Shown in pieces: positions 46,855 to 56,967 of a DNA stretch of 64,000 nt. Within the stretch, counting starts at the first letter, position 1; every line of letters starts with the position of its first letter. The position numbers and the translations under genes are program-made. The notes below the pieces were generated by a model. That model made no database searches and had not been told where the DNA came from. It saw nothing but the letters and a program-made list of their open reading frames with translations. The DNA lies in NCBI RefSeq assembly GCF_027532185.1, contig NZ_JAPZSV010000003.1, positions 310,001-374,000 of the forward strand, written 5' to 3'. Source of the DNA: Hylemonella sp. (lineage in GTDB: Bacteria > Pseudomonadota > Gammaproteobacteria > Burkholderiales > Burkholderiaceae_C).

Positions 46855-48860
46855 GAGGGCCAGCTCAATTCATTCCATTCGCGTCGCAAGGCGGCCAGAT
46901 CGGCTCCGGGCCGTGCCCCCGCCGGGGCGTAACGCAGTCGTTCGAAACGGCGCAGCCATGCCTGGATGGCCTGGACCCGATTGTCCGCGGGATCGTGTCG
47001 CGAGGCCAGCAGACGCGCCAGTTCGCGTGGCGTAGCCGCCGCACCGGGCTGCAGGCCCTCGCCCTGCAGCCGCTGGCGCACGAGGTCCAGCAGGCGCAGC
47101 CAGGGGTCGCGCCGGCTGCGCTCCCAGCGTGTCCAGGCGGCGCCAGCCAGGCTGGCCATGACCATTGCGCCCAGCAGCAGATAGCCCAGGTCCTCCCAGC
47201 TTGGCGCCTCGAAGCCCAGGGCACGCAGCAGGTCGAGCTGGCGGCTTTGGGTGTAGTTGAGGATGCGCTGGTTCCAGGCGTTGTTGACGGCGTCCCAGAC
47301 GGCGCGCACGCTTTGCACAAAGGTCGGGCTGATCACATTGCCCACGGCCGTCGCCACGGCGCCACGCGGCGCCAGCAGGCGCTGCAACGAGCCGATGCGC
47401 CCGGGCATGACCGAGGCCGTGGGGTCCACCCGCACCCAGCCCTGGTCCGCCAGCCAGACCTCGGTCCAGGCGTGGGCGTCGCTCTGGCGCACCACCCAGT
47501 AGCGGTCGACGGCGTTGAGTTCGCCACCCTGATAGCCCGTCACGATGCGCGCCGGGATGCCTGCCGCGCGCATGAGCACCGCAAAGGCCGAGGCCATGTG
47601 CTCGCAGAAGCCGGCCTTGCGGTCGAACCAGAATTCGTCCGCGGTGTGCTGGCCGTACTGGTCGGGTTCGAGCGTGTAGGTGTAGCCGCCGGTGCGCAGC
47701 TGCGCAAGGACGCGCTCGATCAGCGCCACCGGATCGCCGCCCGTCTCGCGCTGCAGATCAAGGGCCCACTGCAGCGTGCGCGGGTTGTAGCCCGGCGGCA
47801 GCACCAGATAGTCGCTCAGGCCCGCCATCATGCGCTGCGGTCCGTGGCGAAAGGCTGTGTGTGCCTCGGCACGGTAGCGCAACAGGTCGTTCACCGACGC
47901 GCTGGACCGCCACTGCAGTTCCTCGCTCATGCGCGCCTCGAGCTCGCCCGGCAGTTCGGGCGGGCGGGCCGTGGCGTCCAGCGTCAGCAGCCAGGGCCGC
48001 CGGTGGGGCTCCAGCGTCATCTCGTAGCGAACAGACGGGCCGCTGACCTGCAGATCGGCGCGCGGTCGGTCGTTGGCCCGGAAGGTGGGCTGCAAGGCCT
48101 GCCACTCGCGCCCATCGAAGGTGGACAGCACCGGGCCACGGAAATAGAGCTGCCCCTGCGGCGGCGGTTCGCCCTCGAAACGCACGCGCAGGGCGATGCT
48201 GTCGTCCAACGCCAGACTCGTGATCTGGCCGACCTCCATGCTGCCGGACAGGCCGCTGCGCCCGCTCATGGCATCGCCGGGCGTGCCCCACAGCGGCGCC
48301 ATGCGGGGAAAGAGCACGAAGAGCAGCACCATGATGGGCGCACCCAGCAGGGTCATGCGCGTGGCCAGCCGGGCCGACTGCCAGAGCGAAGGCCGTCCGG
48401 CCGGCATGTGGCTGTTGACCAGGGCCGTGAGCAGGCCCATGAGGCCCAGCAGCATGGCCGCGGCCGTCAGCAGTGACTGCGAGTAGAAGAAGTTCGTCAG
48501 CATCGTGAAGAAGCCGAGGAAGAAGACCACGAAAGCATCGCGGCGCGCGCGCAGCTCCAGGGTCTTGAGCGCCAGCAGCACGACGATCAGCGTCACCCCG
48601 GCATCCCGCCCGAGCAGGGTGCGGTGCGTGGCCCAGGTGGCCCCCACCGTGAGCACCAGTGCCGCCAGCAGCCACCAGCGCCCGGGCAAGGGCCGCAGGC
48701 TGAAGGCCAGCCAGCCACGCCAGGCCAGCATGCCCGCGGCCAGCACGCTGCACCACCAGGGCAGGTGCGCCGCATTTGGCAGCAGCACCCAGGCGATCAC
48801 CGCCAGCAGGAACAGGGTGTCGCGGCTGTCACGCGGCAGTTGAGCGAAGGGATGCTTCAT
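46851..48860 (-). CDS. TgpA-like transglutaminase-domain membrane protein (DUF3488)
   Basis: The product has 669 residues. Six or more membrane helices cover residues 10-195 (DUF3488), then a periplasmic transglutaminase-like domain with the full triad: Cys in KAGFCEHMASAFAVLMR, His in SDAHAWTEVW and Asp in VRVDPTASVMP. One more membrane helix and a cytoplasmic tail (DUF4129-like) follow near the C-terminus. P. aeruginosa TgpA is an essential periplasmic transglutaminase. It is normally next to moxR-DUF58, which here lie 5 kb away on the opposite strand. The ATG at 48860 begins the conserved part; an upstream ATG at 48914 would add 18 residues. Confidence 0.9.
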   Translation of the reverse strand: MKHPFAQLPRDSRDTLFLLAVIAWVLLPNAAHLPWWCSVLAAGMLAWRGWLAFSLRPLPGRWWLLAALVLTVGATWATHRTLLGRDAGVTLIVVLLALKTLELRARRDAFVVFFLGFFTMLTNFFYSQSLLTAAAMLLGLMGLLTALVNSHMPAGRPSLWQSARLATRMTLLGAPIMVLLFVLFPRMAPLWGTPGDAMSGRSGLSGSMEVGQITSLALDDSIALRVRFEGEPPPQGQLYFRGPVLSTFDGREWQALQPTFRANDRPRADLQVSGPSVRYEMTLEPHRRPWLLTLDATARPPELPGELEARMSEELQWRSSASVNDLLRYRAEAHTAFRHGPQRMMAGLSDYLVLPPGYNPRTLQWALDLQRETGGDPVALIERVLAQLRTGGYTYTLEPDQYGQHTADEFWFDRKAGFCEHMASAFAVLMRAAGIPARIVTGYQGGELNAVDRYWVVRQSDAHAWTEVWLADQGWVRVDPTASVMPGRIGSLQRLLAPRGAVATAVGNVISPTFVQSVRAVWDAVNNAWNQRILNYTQSRQLDLLRALGFEAPSWEDLGYLLLGAMVMASLAGAAWTRWERSRRDPWLRLLDLVRQRLQGEGLQPGAAATPRELARLLASRHDPADNRVQAIQAWLRRFERLRYAPAGARPGADLAALRREWNELSWPS

Positions 48861-48943
48861 GAAGACGTGCTGGAGTACGCGGTACGCCGACAACAATACC
48901 CGACAATCTGGCATCCTGCAGTCCGCAACCCTACGGAGTCCCC

Positions 48944-49399
48944 ATGAATATCCAAGACACGCTCAAGCAGCTCGGCATCACCCTGCCACCGGCGGCCACG
49001 CCCGCCGCCGCCTACGTGCCTTTCGTGCAGACCGGCAAGCTGGTCTTTCTCAGCGGCCATATTGCGAAGAAGGACGGCAAGCCCTGGGTCGGCCAGCTCG
49101 GCAAGAACATGACGACCGAGGAGGGCAAGGCCGCCGCGCGCGCCATCGCCATCGACCTCATGGGCACGCTGCAGGCGGCCGTGGGCGACCTCAACCGCGT
49201 GCAACGCATCGTCAAGGTGATGTCGCTTGTGAATTCCACACCTGATTTCACCGAACAGCATCTGGTCACCAACGGCGCCAGCGAGCTGCTGGCCCAGGTC
49301 TTCGGCGACAAGGGCGCCCATGCGCGCAGCGCCTTCGGCGTGGCCCAGATTCCCCTCGGGGCCTGTGTGGAAATCGAGCTGATCGCCGAGATCGCCTGA
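48944..49399 (+). CDS. RidA family protein
   Basis: The product has 151 residues. The YjgF/RidA fold is recognised from LVFLSGHIAKKDGKPWVGQLG, VGDLNRVQRIVKVMSLVNST and the Arg-containing HARSAFGVAQIPLGACVEIELI segment near the C-terminus. Archetypal RidA hydrolyses reactive enamines/imines such as 2-aminoacrylate. The long N-terminal and middle loops place it in one of the RidA-related subgroups, where activity may differ. It is a single gene, divergent from the transglutaminase-type gene. Confidence 0.9.
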   Translation: MNIQDTLKQLGITLPPAATPAAAYVPFVQTGKLVFLSGHIAKKDGKPWVGQLGKNMTTEEGKAAARAIAIDLMGTLQAAVGDLNRVQRIVKVMSLVNSTPDFTEQHLVTNGASELLAQVFGDKGAHARSAFGVAQIPLGACVEIELIAEIA

Positions 49400-49404
49400 G
49401 CATG

Positions 49405-49428
49405 AAAAAGGGCCTGCACGGCAGGCCC
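49405..49428 (-). terminator. Rho-independent terminator of the chemoreceptor gene
   Basis: The stem GGGCCTGC-ACG-GCAGGCCC (49410-49417 with 49421-49428) is followed on the minus strand by five T. It also lies just after the convergent ridA-like stop and may help end that message. Confidence 0.8.
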
Positions 49429-49455
49429 CGATCGGCGGGCTAAGGGCCCGCCACT

Positions 49456-51174
49456 TCAGAAACTTTCCCAGTCGCCATCCGCCGCACCCTTGGCGACAAC
49501 GGGTGCCGGCCGGGCCATCGCGGGCAAGGCGGGCTTGGCCGCTGCGGGTGTTGGCCGCGCCGGCGACGGCGGGATGCGCAGTGGCGCGGCCGCATGCCGC
49601 AAGGGCGCTGCCGGACTCCGGCTGCTCTGGGCTGCAAGCTTGAAGACCGCGACGGCCTGGGCCAGCTGGTCAGCCTGTTCGCGCAGGCTCTGGGCGGCGG
49701 CGGCGCTCTGCTCCACCAGGGCCGCGTTCTGCTGTGTCATCTGGTCCAGGTTGGCGATCGAGGTGTTGACCTGGGCGATGCCCGAACTCTGCTCGCCCGC
49801 CGCAGCCGTGATCTCGCCGATCACGTCGGCCACGCGGCGCACCGACTGCACGATCTCGTTCATGGTGTCACCGGCCTGGCTCACCAGCTGCGTGCCGGTG
49901 CCCACCTTCTCGACCGAGGTGCCGATCAGGGCCTTGATCTCCTTGGCCGCCTCGGCGCTGCGCCCGGCCAAGGAGCGCACCTCACCGGCCACCACGGCAA
50001 AGCCACGCCCCTGCTCACCGGCGCGTGCCGCCTCCACGGCGGCGTTGAGCGCGAGGATGTTGGTCTGGAAGGCGATGCCGTCGATCACGCCAATGATGTC
50101 GGCGATCTTCCTGCTGCTGGAGTTGATCTCGTCCATGGTGGACACCACCTGCTGCACCACCGCCCCACCCTTCTGCGCCACGGCGGAGGCGCTGGACGCG
50201 AGCTGCGAGGCCTGACGTGCGTTGTTGGCACTGTGCTGCACGGTGCTGGTGAGCTCCTCCATGGCCGAAGCCGTGGACTGCAGATCACCGGAGGTCTGCT
50301 CGGTGCGCTGCGACAGGTCCTGGTTGCCGGTGGCGATCTCGGCGCTGGCCGTGGCGATGCTGTCGGTGCTCTGGCGCACCTGCTGCACCATGCTGGCGAG
50401 TGACGCGTTCATGCGCGCCAGCGACTTCATCAGATCGCCAAACTCGTCGCCGCGCGACGTGTCGATGCTGGCGCTGAGGTCACCCTCGGCGATGCGTGCA
50501 GCGAGCCGGTTGGCTTCTTCGAGCGGCTGACGGATCGAACGGATCAGTACCGCCGCGCCCGCCAGGATGCCGACCAGGATCACCACGACGGCGCCGCCGG
50601 CGATCTTGAGCGTGAGGTTGCGGGCGGCACGCACCTCCTCGGTGTAGCGCTGCTCCGCACGCTCCGCGATCGTCACCAGCTCCAGCAGCGAGGCCACATA
50701 GCCCTGCACCGCTGGCAGGTAACGCTCGTTGAGCAGCCTCTGCGCACCCTCGCTGTCGCCGTCGGCCTTGGCCTTGAGGGCCAGATTGCGCGTCTCCAGC
50801 GCCACGGCACGCCGGCTGGCAATCTGGCCCAGCTGGGTCTTTTCCTCGTCGTTGAGGCTCATGGACTCGATCGCCTGCTCGATCTTGGCGATGCGCGCCG
50901 AGGTGAGCTTGATCTCCTCGCTCATGCGCCCTTCGAGCACCGGGTCGAAGGTCTGAACCAGAGAGACCGTGCGCACGGCATTGGCCTCGGTCAGACCGGC
51001 CCAGGAGCTCACGGCATTGACGCGGCTGTTGAGCGCCCGCAGCATCACCTCGCTCTCGGCCTGCAGGCGGGCCGAGCGTGCTGCTGCAAAGGCGATCAAG
51101 GCCATCAGCGAGGCGATGATCACGATCACCCCGAGCCAGAGCTTGGTCGCCACATGCATGTTTCTGAAGTTCAT
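49456..51174 (-). CDS. Methyl-accepting chemotaxis protein with CheR-docking tail
   Basis: The product has 572 residues. TM1 is at about 13-35, a periplasmic four-helix-bundle sensor follows, TM2 is at about 190-212, then HAMP, methylation helices and the signalling tip [20 protein letters not shown]. After a Pro/Ala-rich linker the protein ends in DWESF, the xWxxF pentapeptide that tethers CheR/CheB. AGGA precedes the ATG at 51174, which begins [15 protein letters not shown]; an upstream in-frame start gains only eight residues. The ligand is unknown. It resembles the receptor at 6186 in the cytoplasmic part but not in the sensor. Confidence 0.93.
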   Translation of the reverse strand: MNFRNMHVATKLWLGVIVIIASLMALIAFAAARSARLQAESEVMLRALNSRVNAVSSWAGLTEANAVRTVSLVQTFDPVLEGRMSEEIKLTSARIAKIEQAIESMSLNDEEKTQLGQIASRRAVALETRNLALKAKADGDSEGAQRLLNERYLPAVQGYVASLLELVTIAERAEQRYTEEVRAARNLTLKIAGGAVVVILVGILAGAAVLIRSIRQPLEEANRLAARIAEGDLSASIDTSRGDEFGDLMKSLARMNASLASMVQQVRQSTDSIATASAEIATGNQDLSQRTEQTSGDLQSTASAMEELTSTVQHSANNARQASQLASSASAVAQKGGAVVQQVVSTMDEINSSSRKIADIIGVIDGIAFQTNILALNAAVEAARAGEQGRGFAVVAGEVRSLAGRSAEAAKEIKALIGTSVEKVGTGTQLVSQAGDTMNEIVQSVRRVADVIGEITAAAGEQSSGIAQVNTSIANLDQMTQQNAALVEQSAAAAQSLREQADQLAQAVAVFKLAAQSSRSPAAPLRHAAAPLRIPPSPARPTPAAAKPALPAMARPAPVVAKGAADGDWESF

Positions 51175-51194
51175 CGCGGATTCCTGCGGCAAGA

Positions 51195-51695
51195 TCAATC
51201 CATTCTAGGGTCAGCCCCCTCCGGGGCCAGCCGTGTGATGCGCTGCTGCGCGACCCCTTGCAGCTGCTGGGCGCTGACCAGGGTCGGCGCGATGTCGGCC
51301 AGGGGGCGCAGCACGAAGGCCCGCTCCCACATGCGCGGGTGCGGCAGGGTCAGCACGGGATCGTCCAGCTGCAGCCCGCCGTAGAGCAGGATGTCGAGGT
51401 CCAGCGTGCGTGGCGCGTTGCGCCAGGGCCGCTCGCGCCCGGCCTGCTGCTCCAGACGCTGCAGCTGTGCGAGCAGCTCATGGGCGGACAGGCCGGTGCG
51501 CAGCTCGGCCACGGCGTTGATGAAGTCCGGCCCCGAGGCGTCGACCGGCGCGCTGCGGTACAGGGCCGAGGCGCGCAGCACGTGCGTGTGCGGCAGTATG
51601 TCCAGAGCGTGCAGGGCCTGGCGCACGGTCGCTGCCGCATCGCCCAGATTGGCACCGAGCGCGACGTAGGCCGTCTGCTCTGCGGACGCGCCCAT
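51195..51695 (-). CDS. folK: 2-amino-4-hydroxy-6-hydroxymethyldihydropteridine diphosphokinase
   Basis: The product has 166 residues. [20 protein letters not shown] at the start and the signature [19 protein letters not shown] (about 92-110, with the DLD metal ligands) define FolK, which transfers pyrophosphate from ATP to 6-hydroxymethyl-dihydropterin in folate synthesis. Its start follows the pcnB stop by 2 bases. It is the last gene of the perM-hda-HAD-pcnB-folK block. Confidence 0.95.
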   Translation of the reverse strand: MGASAEQTAYVALGANLGDAAATVRQALHALDILPHTHVLRASALYRSAPVDASGPDFINAVAELRTGLSAHELLAQLQRLEQQAGRERPWRNAPRTLDLDILLYGGLQLDDPVLTLPHPRMWERAFVLRPLADIAPTLVSAQQLQGVAQQRITRLAPEGADPRMD

Positions 51696-51697
51696 GC

Positions 51698-53230
51698 TCA
51701 GTCCTGGGTGTCCTGTGCTCCGTCGCCGGCTTTCTTTGCGCCGGAACGGCGGCGCCGGCGGCGCTTCTTGGGCGCCGCGCCGTCTTCCGGCGGCGCTTCG
51801 CGCTCCTCCTCGGCCCGGGCAGGCGGCCGTTCTGCACTGCCGCGGGCCGTGCGCGGGGCCTTGGCGCGCTGGCGCGCCTGCTCCTCACGCGCCTGCTCCA
51901 TCAGATCCTGGCGCAGGTTGTCGTCCCCGGTGCTGAACTCCTGCCACCAGTCGGCCAGCACCACATCGATTTCGCCCACGTCGGCACGCAGACGCATGAA
52001 GTCGAAACCGGCGCGGAAACGCGGCTGCTCAACCAGACCGAAGGGCGCGTTGCCCGCCCGCTTGTCGAAACGCGGCTGCATCATCCAGATCTCGCGCATG
52101 TCCGCGGCGAGCTTGCCGCGGCCCGAGACGTCGCCAATGCGTGCATTGAAGACGTCGTCGATCGCGTCCTGCAGGGCCGGGTGGGGGTGCTGCTTCTTCT
52201 GCCGCTGAGCCCAGCCCTCGCGCACGTCGGACCAGAGCACGCAGGCCAGCAGAAAGCTGGGCGCCACGGGCTTGCCCTCGCCCACTCGGCGGTCGGTATC
52301 CTCCAGCGCGGCCTTGACGAAGGGTTCGTCGGCCCGCTCGACCACCAGATCCAGCAGCGGGTAGATGCCGCGCGCCAGCCCCAGCTTGCGGAGCTGCGCG
52401 ATCGTGGCCAGGGCATGGCCCGTCTGCAGCAGCTTGAGCATCTCGTCGAACAATCGGCTCTGCGGCACGTCGGCCAGCAGGGTCTTCGATTCCTTGAGCG
52501 GCTTGGCCGTCTGCGTCTCCAGCTTGAAGCCCAGCGCGCTGAGCTTGGCGGCGAAACGCACGGCGCGGATGATGCGCACCGGGTCCTCGCGGTAGCGCGT
52601 GGCCGGATCGCCGATCATGCGCAGCACACGCTTGCCGGCGTCCTTGAAGCCCCCGTGGTAGTCCACCACGACCTGGGTCGCCGGGTCGTAGTACATGGCG
52701 TTGACGGTGAAGTCGCGTCGCGCCGCGTCCTCGTCCTGCGGACCCCAGACGTTGTCGCGCAGCACCCGGCCACTGGAATCGACGGCGTGCTTCATGCCGG
52801 CGAGCTCGCTCTTGCTGGTGCGCTCGTTGCCCGCCACCTGCTCGGCCGCGGCATGGTCCATGTAGGCACGGAAGGTCGAGACCTCGATCACCTCGTGCTC
52901 GCGCCCGCGGCCGTAGACCACGTGCACGATGCGAAAGCGCCGGCCGATGATGAAGGCGCGACGGAACAGGCCCTTGACCTGCTCGGGCGTCGCGTCCGTG
53001 GCCACGTCGAAATCCTTGGGCCGCAGGCCCAGCAGCAGGTCGCGCACGGCGCCGCCCACGATATAGGCCTCGTGGCCCGCGTCCTGCAGGGTCTGCACCA
53101 CGTCGACGGCGCGCTTGTCCACCAGGGAGGGGTCGATGCCGTGTTCGGCAGCGCCGATCTCGCGACGCTTGCCGAAGGTCGGCTGGGTGCTGCGCTTGCC
53201 GAGCAGCTTGTCGATGATTTTCTTGATCAT
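51698..53230 (-). CDS. pcnB: Poly(A) polymerase PcnB
   Basis: The product has 510 residues. The class II nucleotidyltransferase core is clear: IVGGAVRDLLLGLRPKDFDVATDATPEQV (with the D-x-D pair), RDFTVNAMYYDP, and the PAP-specific N-terminal RLIRR-like segment HGIDPSLVDKRAVDVVQTLQDAGHEAY. The C-terminal 60 residues are highly basic and charged (RRRRRRSGAKK) and probably bind RNA. It adds 3' A-tails that promote RNA decay. The ATG overlaps the upstream HAD stop (ATGA). Confidence 0.95.
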   Translation of the reverse strand: MIKKIIDKLLGKRSTQPTFGKRREIGAAEHGIDPSLVDKRAVDVVQTLQDAGHEAYIVGGAVRDLLLGLRPKDFDVATDATPEQVKGLFRRAFIIGRRFRIVHVVYGRGREHEVIEVSTFRAYMDHAAAEQVAGNERTSKSELAGMKHAVDSSGRVLRDNVWGPQDEDAARRDFTVNAMYYDPATQVVVDYHGGFKDAGKRVLRMIGDPATRYREDPVRIIRAVRFAAKLSALGFKLETQTAKPLKESKTLLADVPQSRLFDEMLKLLQTGHALATIAQLRKLGLARGIYPLLDLVVERADEPFVKAALEDTDRRVGEGKPVAPSFLLACVLWSDVREGWAQRQKKQHPHPALQDAIDDVFNARIGDVSGRGKLAADMREIWMMQPRFDKRAGNAPFGLVEQPRFRAGFDFMRLRADVGEIDVVLADWWQEFSTGDDNLRQDLMEQAREEQARQRAKAPRTARGSAERPPARAEEEREAPPEDGAAPKKRRRRRRSGAKKAGDGAQDTQD

Positions 53231-53907
53231 TGCTTGAAGAGGTCCAGGATCCGCCAGCCGCGTTCCCGGGCCAGGGCGCGCAGGCGGTCGTCGGGGTTGG
53301 TCGCCACCGGATGTTCTGCATTGTCCATCAGTGGCAGGTCATTGGTCGAATCCGTGTAGAAAGTCACCTCGACCTGCTCACGCGCCAGATCACGGCTCGC
53401 CAGCCAGTCCTGGAACCGCCGCACCTTGCCTTCGCGGAAGGAAGGCGTGCCCTTGATCTCGCCGGTGATCCAGCCGGCGGCGTCACGCTCGAGTTCGACG
53501 GCAATCAGGTGGGCCACACCGAAACGCTCGGCGATGGGCCGGGTCACGAATTCGTTGGTCGCCGTGATGATCAGCACCTCGTCACCGGCGCGCTGGTGGC
53601 TGCGCACCAGCTCCAGCGCCTGCGGCCGGATCGCCGGGGTGATCACTTCTTTCATGAAGCGCTCGCGCGCCGCCTGCGCCTGCTGCGGGCCGCGTTGACG
53701 CACAGCTTCGGTGGCAAAACGCACGTAGTCGTGCACGTCCAGCGTGCCGGCCTGGTAGTGGGCGTAGAACTCGTCGTTGCGGCGCGCGAATTCCACCGGA
53801 TCGGTCCAGCCGATGGTGATGGTGAACTGTCCCCAGGAGTAGTCGGAGTCGATGGGCAGCAGCGTGTGGTCGAGATCGAACAGCGCCAGCTTTTTCTTGT
53901 CGGTCAT
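53227..53907 (-). CDS. HAD-IB family hydrolase (SerB-like phosphatase)
   Basis: The product has 226 residues. Motif I is FDLDHTLLP (nucleophile Asp11 and Asp13), motif II ITATN, and motif III SFREGKVRRFQDWL with YTDSTNDLPLMDNAEHPVATNPD as motif IV. This is the HAD-IB subclass that contains phosphoserine phosphatase-like and histidinol-phosphatase-like enzymes; the substrate is not fixed by sequence. It overlaps hda (ATGA) at its start and pcnB at its end, as in many Burkholderiales. Confidence 0.92.
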   Translation of the reverse strand: MTDKKKLALFDLDHTLLPIDSDYSWGQFTITIGWTDPVEFARRNDEFYAHYQAGTLDVHDYVRFATEAVRQRGPQQAQAARERFMKEVITPAIRPQALELVRSHQRAGDEVLIITATNEFVTRPIAERFGVAHLIAVELERDAAGWITGEIKGTPSFREGKVRRFQDWLASRDLAREQVEVTFYTDSTNDLPLMDNAEHPVATNPDDRLRALARERGWRILDLFKQ

Positions 53908-54590
53908 ATGTCTTGCAGCATCGCCTTGATCAGCGGAATGGTGATGGCACGCTGGGTTTGCAGGGCGTAGCCATCCAGGTGTTCGAGCAACTGCATCAGG
54001 CTGCCCAGATCGCGGGAGAATCGCGTCAGCATGAAGTCCATGACCTCGTCACTGAGGAAGACGCCGCGCGCGTCGGCCGCACGGCGCAGCACGGCGCGCC
54101 GCTCCGCCTCGCTCAGGACCTGCAGCCCGTAGACATGGCCCCAGCCCAGGCGGGTGCGCAGGTCTTCGCGCAGCTTGAGGCCTGCGGGCGCCAGCTCCCC
54201 CGCCGCCAGCACCCACTGGTGTCCGGTCTGGGCGTGCACGAACCAGTTGAAGGCGGCGTGCTGCTGCACGGCGCTGTAGTGCTGCACGTCATCCATCAGC
54301 ACCGCGGCCCAGCGCTCGTCGAAAGGAGGCGGCTCGGCCACGGTGGCGTCGAGCCAGCCCACCACGGCGCCCTGCTCGCGCAGGGCCTCGCGCACCGCCT
54401 TGAGCAGATGGGTCTTGCCGCTGCCTGAAGGGCCCCAGAGGTAGGTCGGCACCGGCGAGCGCAAGGCGGCGCTGCTGCCATCGCCGACCCACAGGCGCAG
54501 ATGCTGCAGCACGGCCTCGTTCGGGCCGGCCATGAAATTGGCCAGGGTCGGGCCGCTGCCCAGCCCGATGTCCAGGGCGATCTGCTTCAT
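53904..54590 (-). CDS. hda: DnaA regulatory inactivator Hda
   Basis: The product has 228 residues, an AAA+ protein related to DnaA but without the DNA-binding domain. The N-terminal [10 protein letters not shown] is a sliding-clamp-binding motif, Walker A is LWGPSGSGKTHLLKAV, and Walker B LMDDVQHYS. With the DNA-loaded clamp it stimulates DnaA-ATP hydrolysis after initiation. It starts inside the stop of the AI-2E-family permease gene (ATGA). Confidence 0.93.
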   Translation of the reverse strand: MKQIALDIGLGSGPTLANFMAGPNEAVLQHLRLWVGDGSSAALRSPVPTYLWGPSGSGKTHLLKAVREALREQGAVVGWLDATVAEPPPFDERWAAVLMDDVQHYSAVQQHAAFNWFVHAQTGHQWVLAAGELAPAGLKLREDLRTRLGWGHVYGLQVLSEAERRAVLRRAADARGVFLSDEVMDFMLTRFSRDLGSLMQLLEHLDGYALQTQRAITIPLIKAMLQDI

Positions 54591-55669
54591 GCCCGGTAGA
54601 CGCTGCTGCTCAGATAGCGCTGGCGCAGGCGCCGGGCCGCCACCAGCAGCACGGCACTGACCGGCAGCGCCACGAGGATGCCGACGAAGCCGAAGAGCTG
54701 GCCGAAGGCCAGCAGGGCGAAGATCACGGCCAGCGGATGCAGGCCGATGCGTTCACCCAACAGGCGCGGCGTGAGATAGAAGCTTTCCAGCAGCTGGCCC
54801 AGGCCGTAGACCACACCGACCATCAGCGCCACTCGGGTCAGGCCGCCGTCGCCGCTGAACTCCAACAGGCCCGCCAGCACGGCCAGCACCAGCCCCACAC
54901 CGAACCCCACATAGGGCACGAAGATGGCAAGACCCGTGAAGACGCCGATCGGCAAGGCCAGATCCAGGCCAAAGAAGGACAGCATCACGCTGTAGTAGAT
55001 CGCCAGAATCAGCATCACCAGCATCTGGCCCCGCAGGTACTGGCCCAGCACCTCGTCGGCCTCGGCCACGAAGCTGTCGTAACTGCCGCGCAGGCGCTGC
55101 GGCACCAGCTCCAGCACGCGCCGCACGAGCTGTTTCCAGTCCTGCAGCAGGTAGAACAGCGCCACGGGGATCAGGATCAGGTTGCCCAGCACGGTCAGCG
55201 CCACGCTGCCACCGATTTTGAGCGAGGCCAGCAAGGAGCCCAGCGCCTCCTCCATATTGGCGTTGAGGTACTTCATGAGTGCGGGCTTGAGGCTGGCCGT
55301 ATCGAAGGCGAGCTTGAGACCCAGATCGGCCAGCAGGGGCTGCACACCGGCATTGAGCCGATCCAGCAGCTGTGGCACCTGCTCGCGCAGCAGCGGCCAC
55401 TCGCGCGTGAGCACGGGCACCAGCAGCAGGACCAGTCCCAGCACGGCCAGGATAAAGAGCAGCTCCACGATCAGCACCGCCAGCACCCGCGGCATGCGGC
55501 CACGGCCCAGGGTGTCGAGCCAGTCCACCAGGGGCGTGAGCACATAGGCCAGCACGGCCGCCACGACGAAGGGCATGAGCACCGGTCCCAGCAGCCACAG
55601 GGACAGCACCAGCAGCAGGGCGACGGCAGCCCAGGCCAGGGCGCTTTTTTGGGGGGTGGACAGGGGCAT
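54587..55669 (-). CDS. AI-2E family transporter (PerM)
   Basis: The product has 360 residues and seven to eight membrane segments in the AI-2 exporter-like/UPF0118 arrangement: three helices near the N-terminus ([35 protein letters not shown]), a soluble middle, and a C-terminal helical block with [27 protein letters not shown]. Members have been linked to autoinducer-2 export or to Na+/H+ antiport; the substrate here is unknown. The start MPLSTPQKS at 55669 is chosen because the longer open frame is low-complexity and runs toward purM. It is divergent from purM and leads the hda-HAD-pcnB-folK block. Confidence 0.9.
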   Translation of the reverse strand: MPLSTPQKSALAWAAVALLLVLSLWLLGPVLMPFVVAAVLAYVLTPLVDWLDTLGRGRMPRVLAVLIVELLFILAVLGLVLLLVPVLTREWPLLREQVPQLLDRLNAGVQPLLADLGLKLAFDTASLKPALMKYLNANMEEALGSLLASLKIGGSVALTVLGNLILIPVALFYLLQDWKQLVRRVLELVPQRLRGSYDSFVAEADEVLGQYLRGQMLVMLILAIYYSVMLSFFGLDLALPIGVFTGLAIFVPYVGFGVGLVLAVLAGLLEFSGDGGLTRVALMVGVVYGLGQLLESFYLTPRLLGERIGLHPLAVIFALLAFGQLFGFVGILVALPVSAVLLVAARRLRQRYLSSSVYRA

Positions 55670-55763
55670 GGATGTGCGGGAGGGCAGGAGCAGACCGGGT
55701 GAACCCTTAAAATCAGCACAAATTCTATCGGCCCCGGCATTTCGCACCTTGGCCGCCCACCTC

Positions 55764-56807
55764 ATGAGCACTTCCAACACCTCCACCCCCCTGTCCTACA
55801 AAGACGCCGGCGTCGACATCGACGCCGGTGACGCGCTGGTCGAGCGCATCAAACCCCTGGCCAAGAAGACCATGCGGGAGGGCGTGCTGGCCGGCATCGG
55901 CGGCTTCGGCGCGCTGTTCGAGGTGCCCAAACGTTACAAGGAGCCGGTGCTGGTCTCGGGCACCGACGGCGTGGGCACCAAGCTCAAGCTGGCCTTTGAA
56001 TGGAACATGCATGACACCGTGGGCATCGACCTCGTGGCGATGAGCGTCAACGACGTGCTGGTCCAGGGCGCCGAACCCCTGTTCTTCCTGGACTACTTCG
56101 CCTGCGGCAAGCTGCACGTGGACACGGCCGCCGCCGTGGTGGGCGGCATCGCCAAGGGCTGCGAACTGTCGGGCTGCGCCCTGATCGGCGGCGAAACCGC
56201 CGAGATGCCGGGCATGTACCCCGACGGCGAGTACGACCTGGCCGGCTTCTGTGTCGGCGCGGTCGAAAAATCGAAGATCCTGACCGGCCAGAACGTCCAG
56301 CCCGGCGATGTGGTGCTGGGCCTGGCCTCCAGCGGCGTGCATTCCAACGGCTTCTCCCTGGTGCGCAAGTGCATTGAGCGCGCCGCCGGCAAGCTGCCCG
56401 CCACCCTGGACGGCAAGCCCTTCCGCCAGGCCGTGATGGAACCCACGCGCCTCTACGTGAAGAACGTGCTGGCCGCGCTGGCCCAGCACCCGATCAAGGC
56501 CCTGGCCCACATCACCGGCGGCGGCCTGCTGGAAAACATTCCCCGCGTGCTGCCCGACGGCACGGCCGCCCACCTGAGGAAGGGCAGCTGGCCGCAGACC
56601 GAGCTCTTCGCCTGGCTGCAGAAGACGGCCGGCATCGACGACTTCGAGATGAACCGCACCTTCAACAACGGCATCGGCATGGTGGTCGTGGTACCGGCGG
56701 CCGAGGCCGCGGCCACGGCCCAGACCCTGCGCGGCCTGGGCGAGCAGGTTTACGAGATCGGCGTCATCGCCGCGCGCGGCACGGGCGCCCCCGTCGTGGT
56801 GGCCTGA
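55764..56807 (+). CDS. purM: Phosphoribosylformylglycinamidine cyclo-ligase
   Basis: The product has 347 residues, the standard PurM length. [22 protein letters not shown] opens the protein, with [16 protein letters not shown] near residue 68 and [25 protein letters not shown] near residue 145. It closes the imidazole ring to form AIR in purine biosynthesis. The ATG at 55764 precedes the conserved N-terminus; the frame is open further upstream without support. It is divergent from the perM-hda block. A short hairpin at 56823-56842 follows. Confidence 0.97.
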   Translation: MSTSNTSTPLSYKDAGVDIDAGDALVERIKPLAKKTMREGVLAGIGGFGALFEVPKRYKEPVLVSGTDGVGTKLKLAFEWNMHDTVGIDLVAMSVNDVLVQGAEPLFFLDYFACGKLHVDTAAAVVGGIAKGCELSGCALIGGETAEMPGMYPDGEYDLAGFCVGAVEKSKILTGQNVQPGDVVLGLASSGVHSNGFSLVRKCIERAAGKLPATLDGKPFRQAVMEPTRLYVKNVLAALAQHPIKALAHITGGGLLENIPRVLPDGTAAHLRKGSWPQTELFAWLQKTAGIDDFEMNRTFNNGIGMVVVVPAAEAAATAQTLRGLGEQVYEIGVIAARGTGAPVVVA

Positions 56808-56822
56808 GCGCCGCCACCGCCT

Positions 56823-56842
56823 GGCCGACCGGTGTGTCGGCC
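56823..56842 (+). other. Stem-loop after purM
   Basis: The stem GGCCGAC-CGGTGT-GTCGGCC lies 15 bases after the purM stop. No T-run follows, so it is at most a weak terminator or a 3'-end stabilising element. Confidence 0.45.
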
Positions 56843-56967
56843 GCGTGAAGCATCACCGAAGTGTTGCTTTTCGCTACAAAATCCCTAGCTGTGCGTACCG
56901 GCTGCGGCTGGACATTCAGACAGTTTCGGGTCACACTGCAGCTTTTGGTTCATCGCCAGGAGCATGG

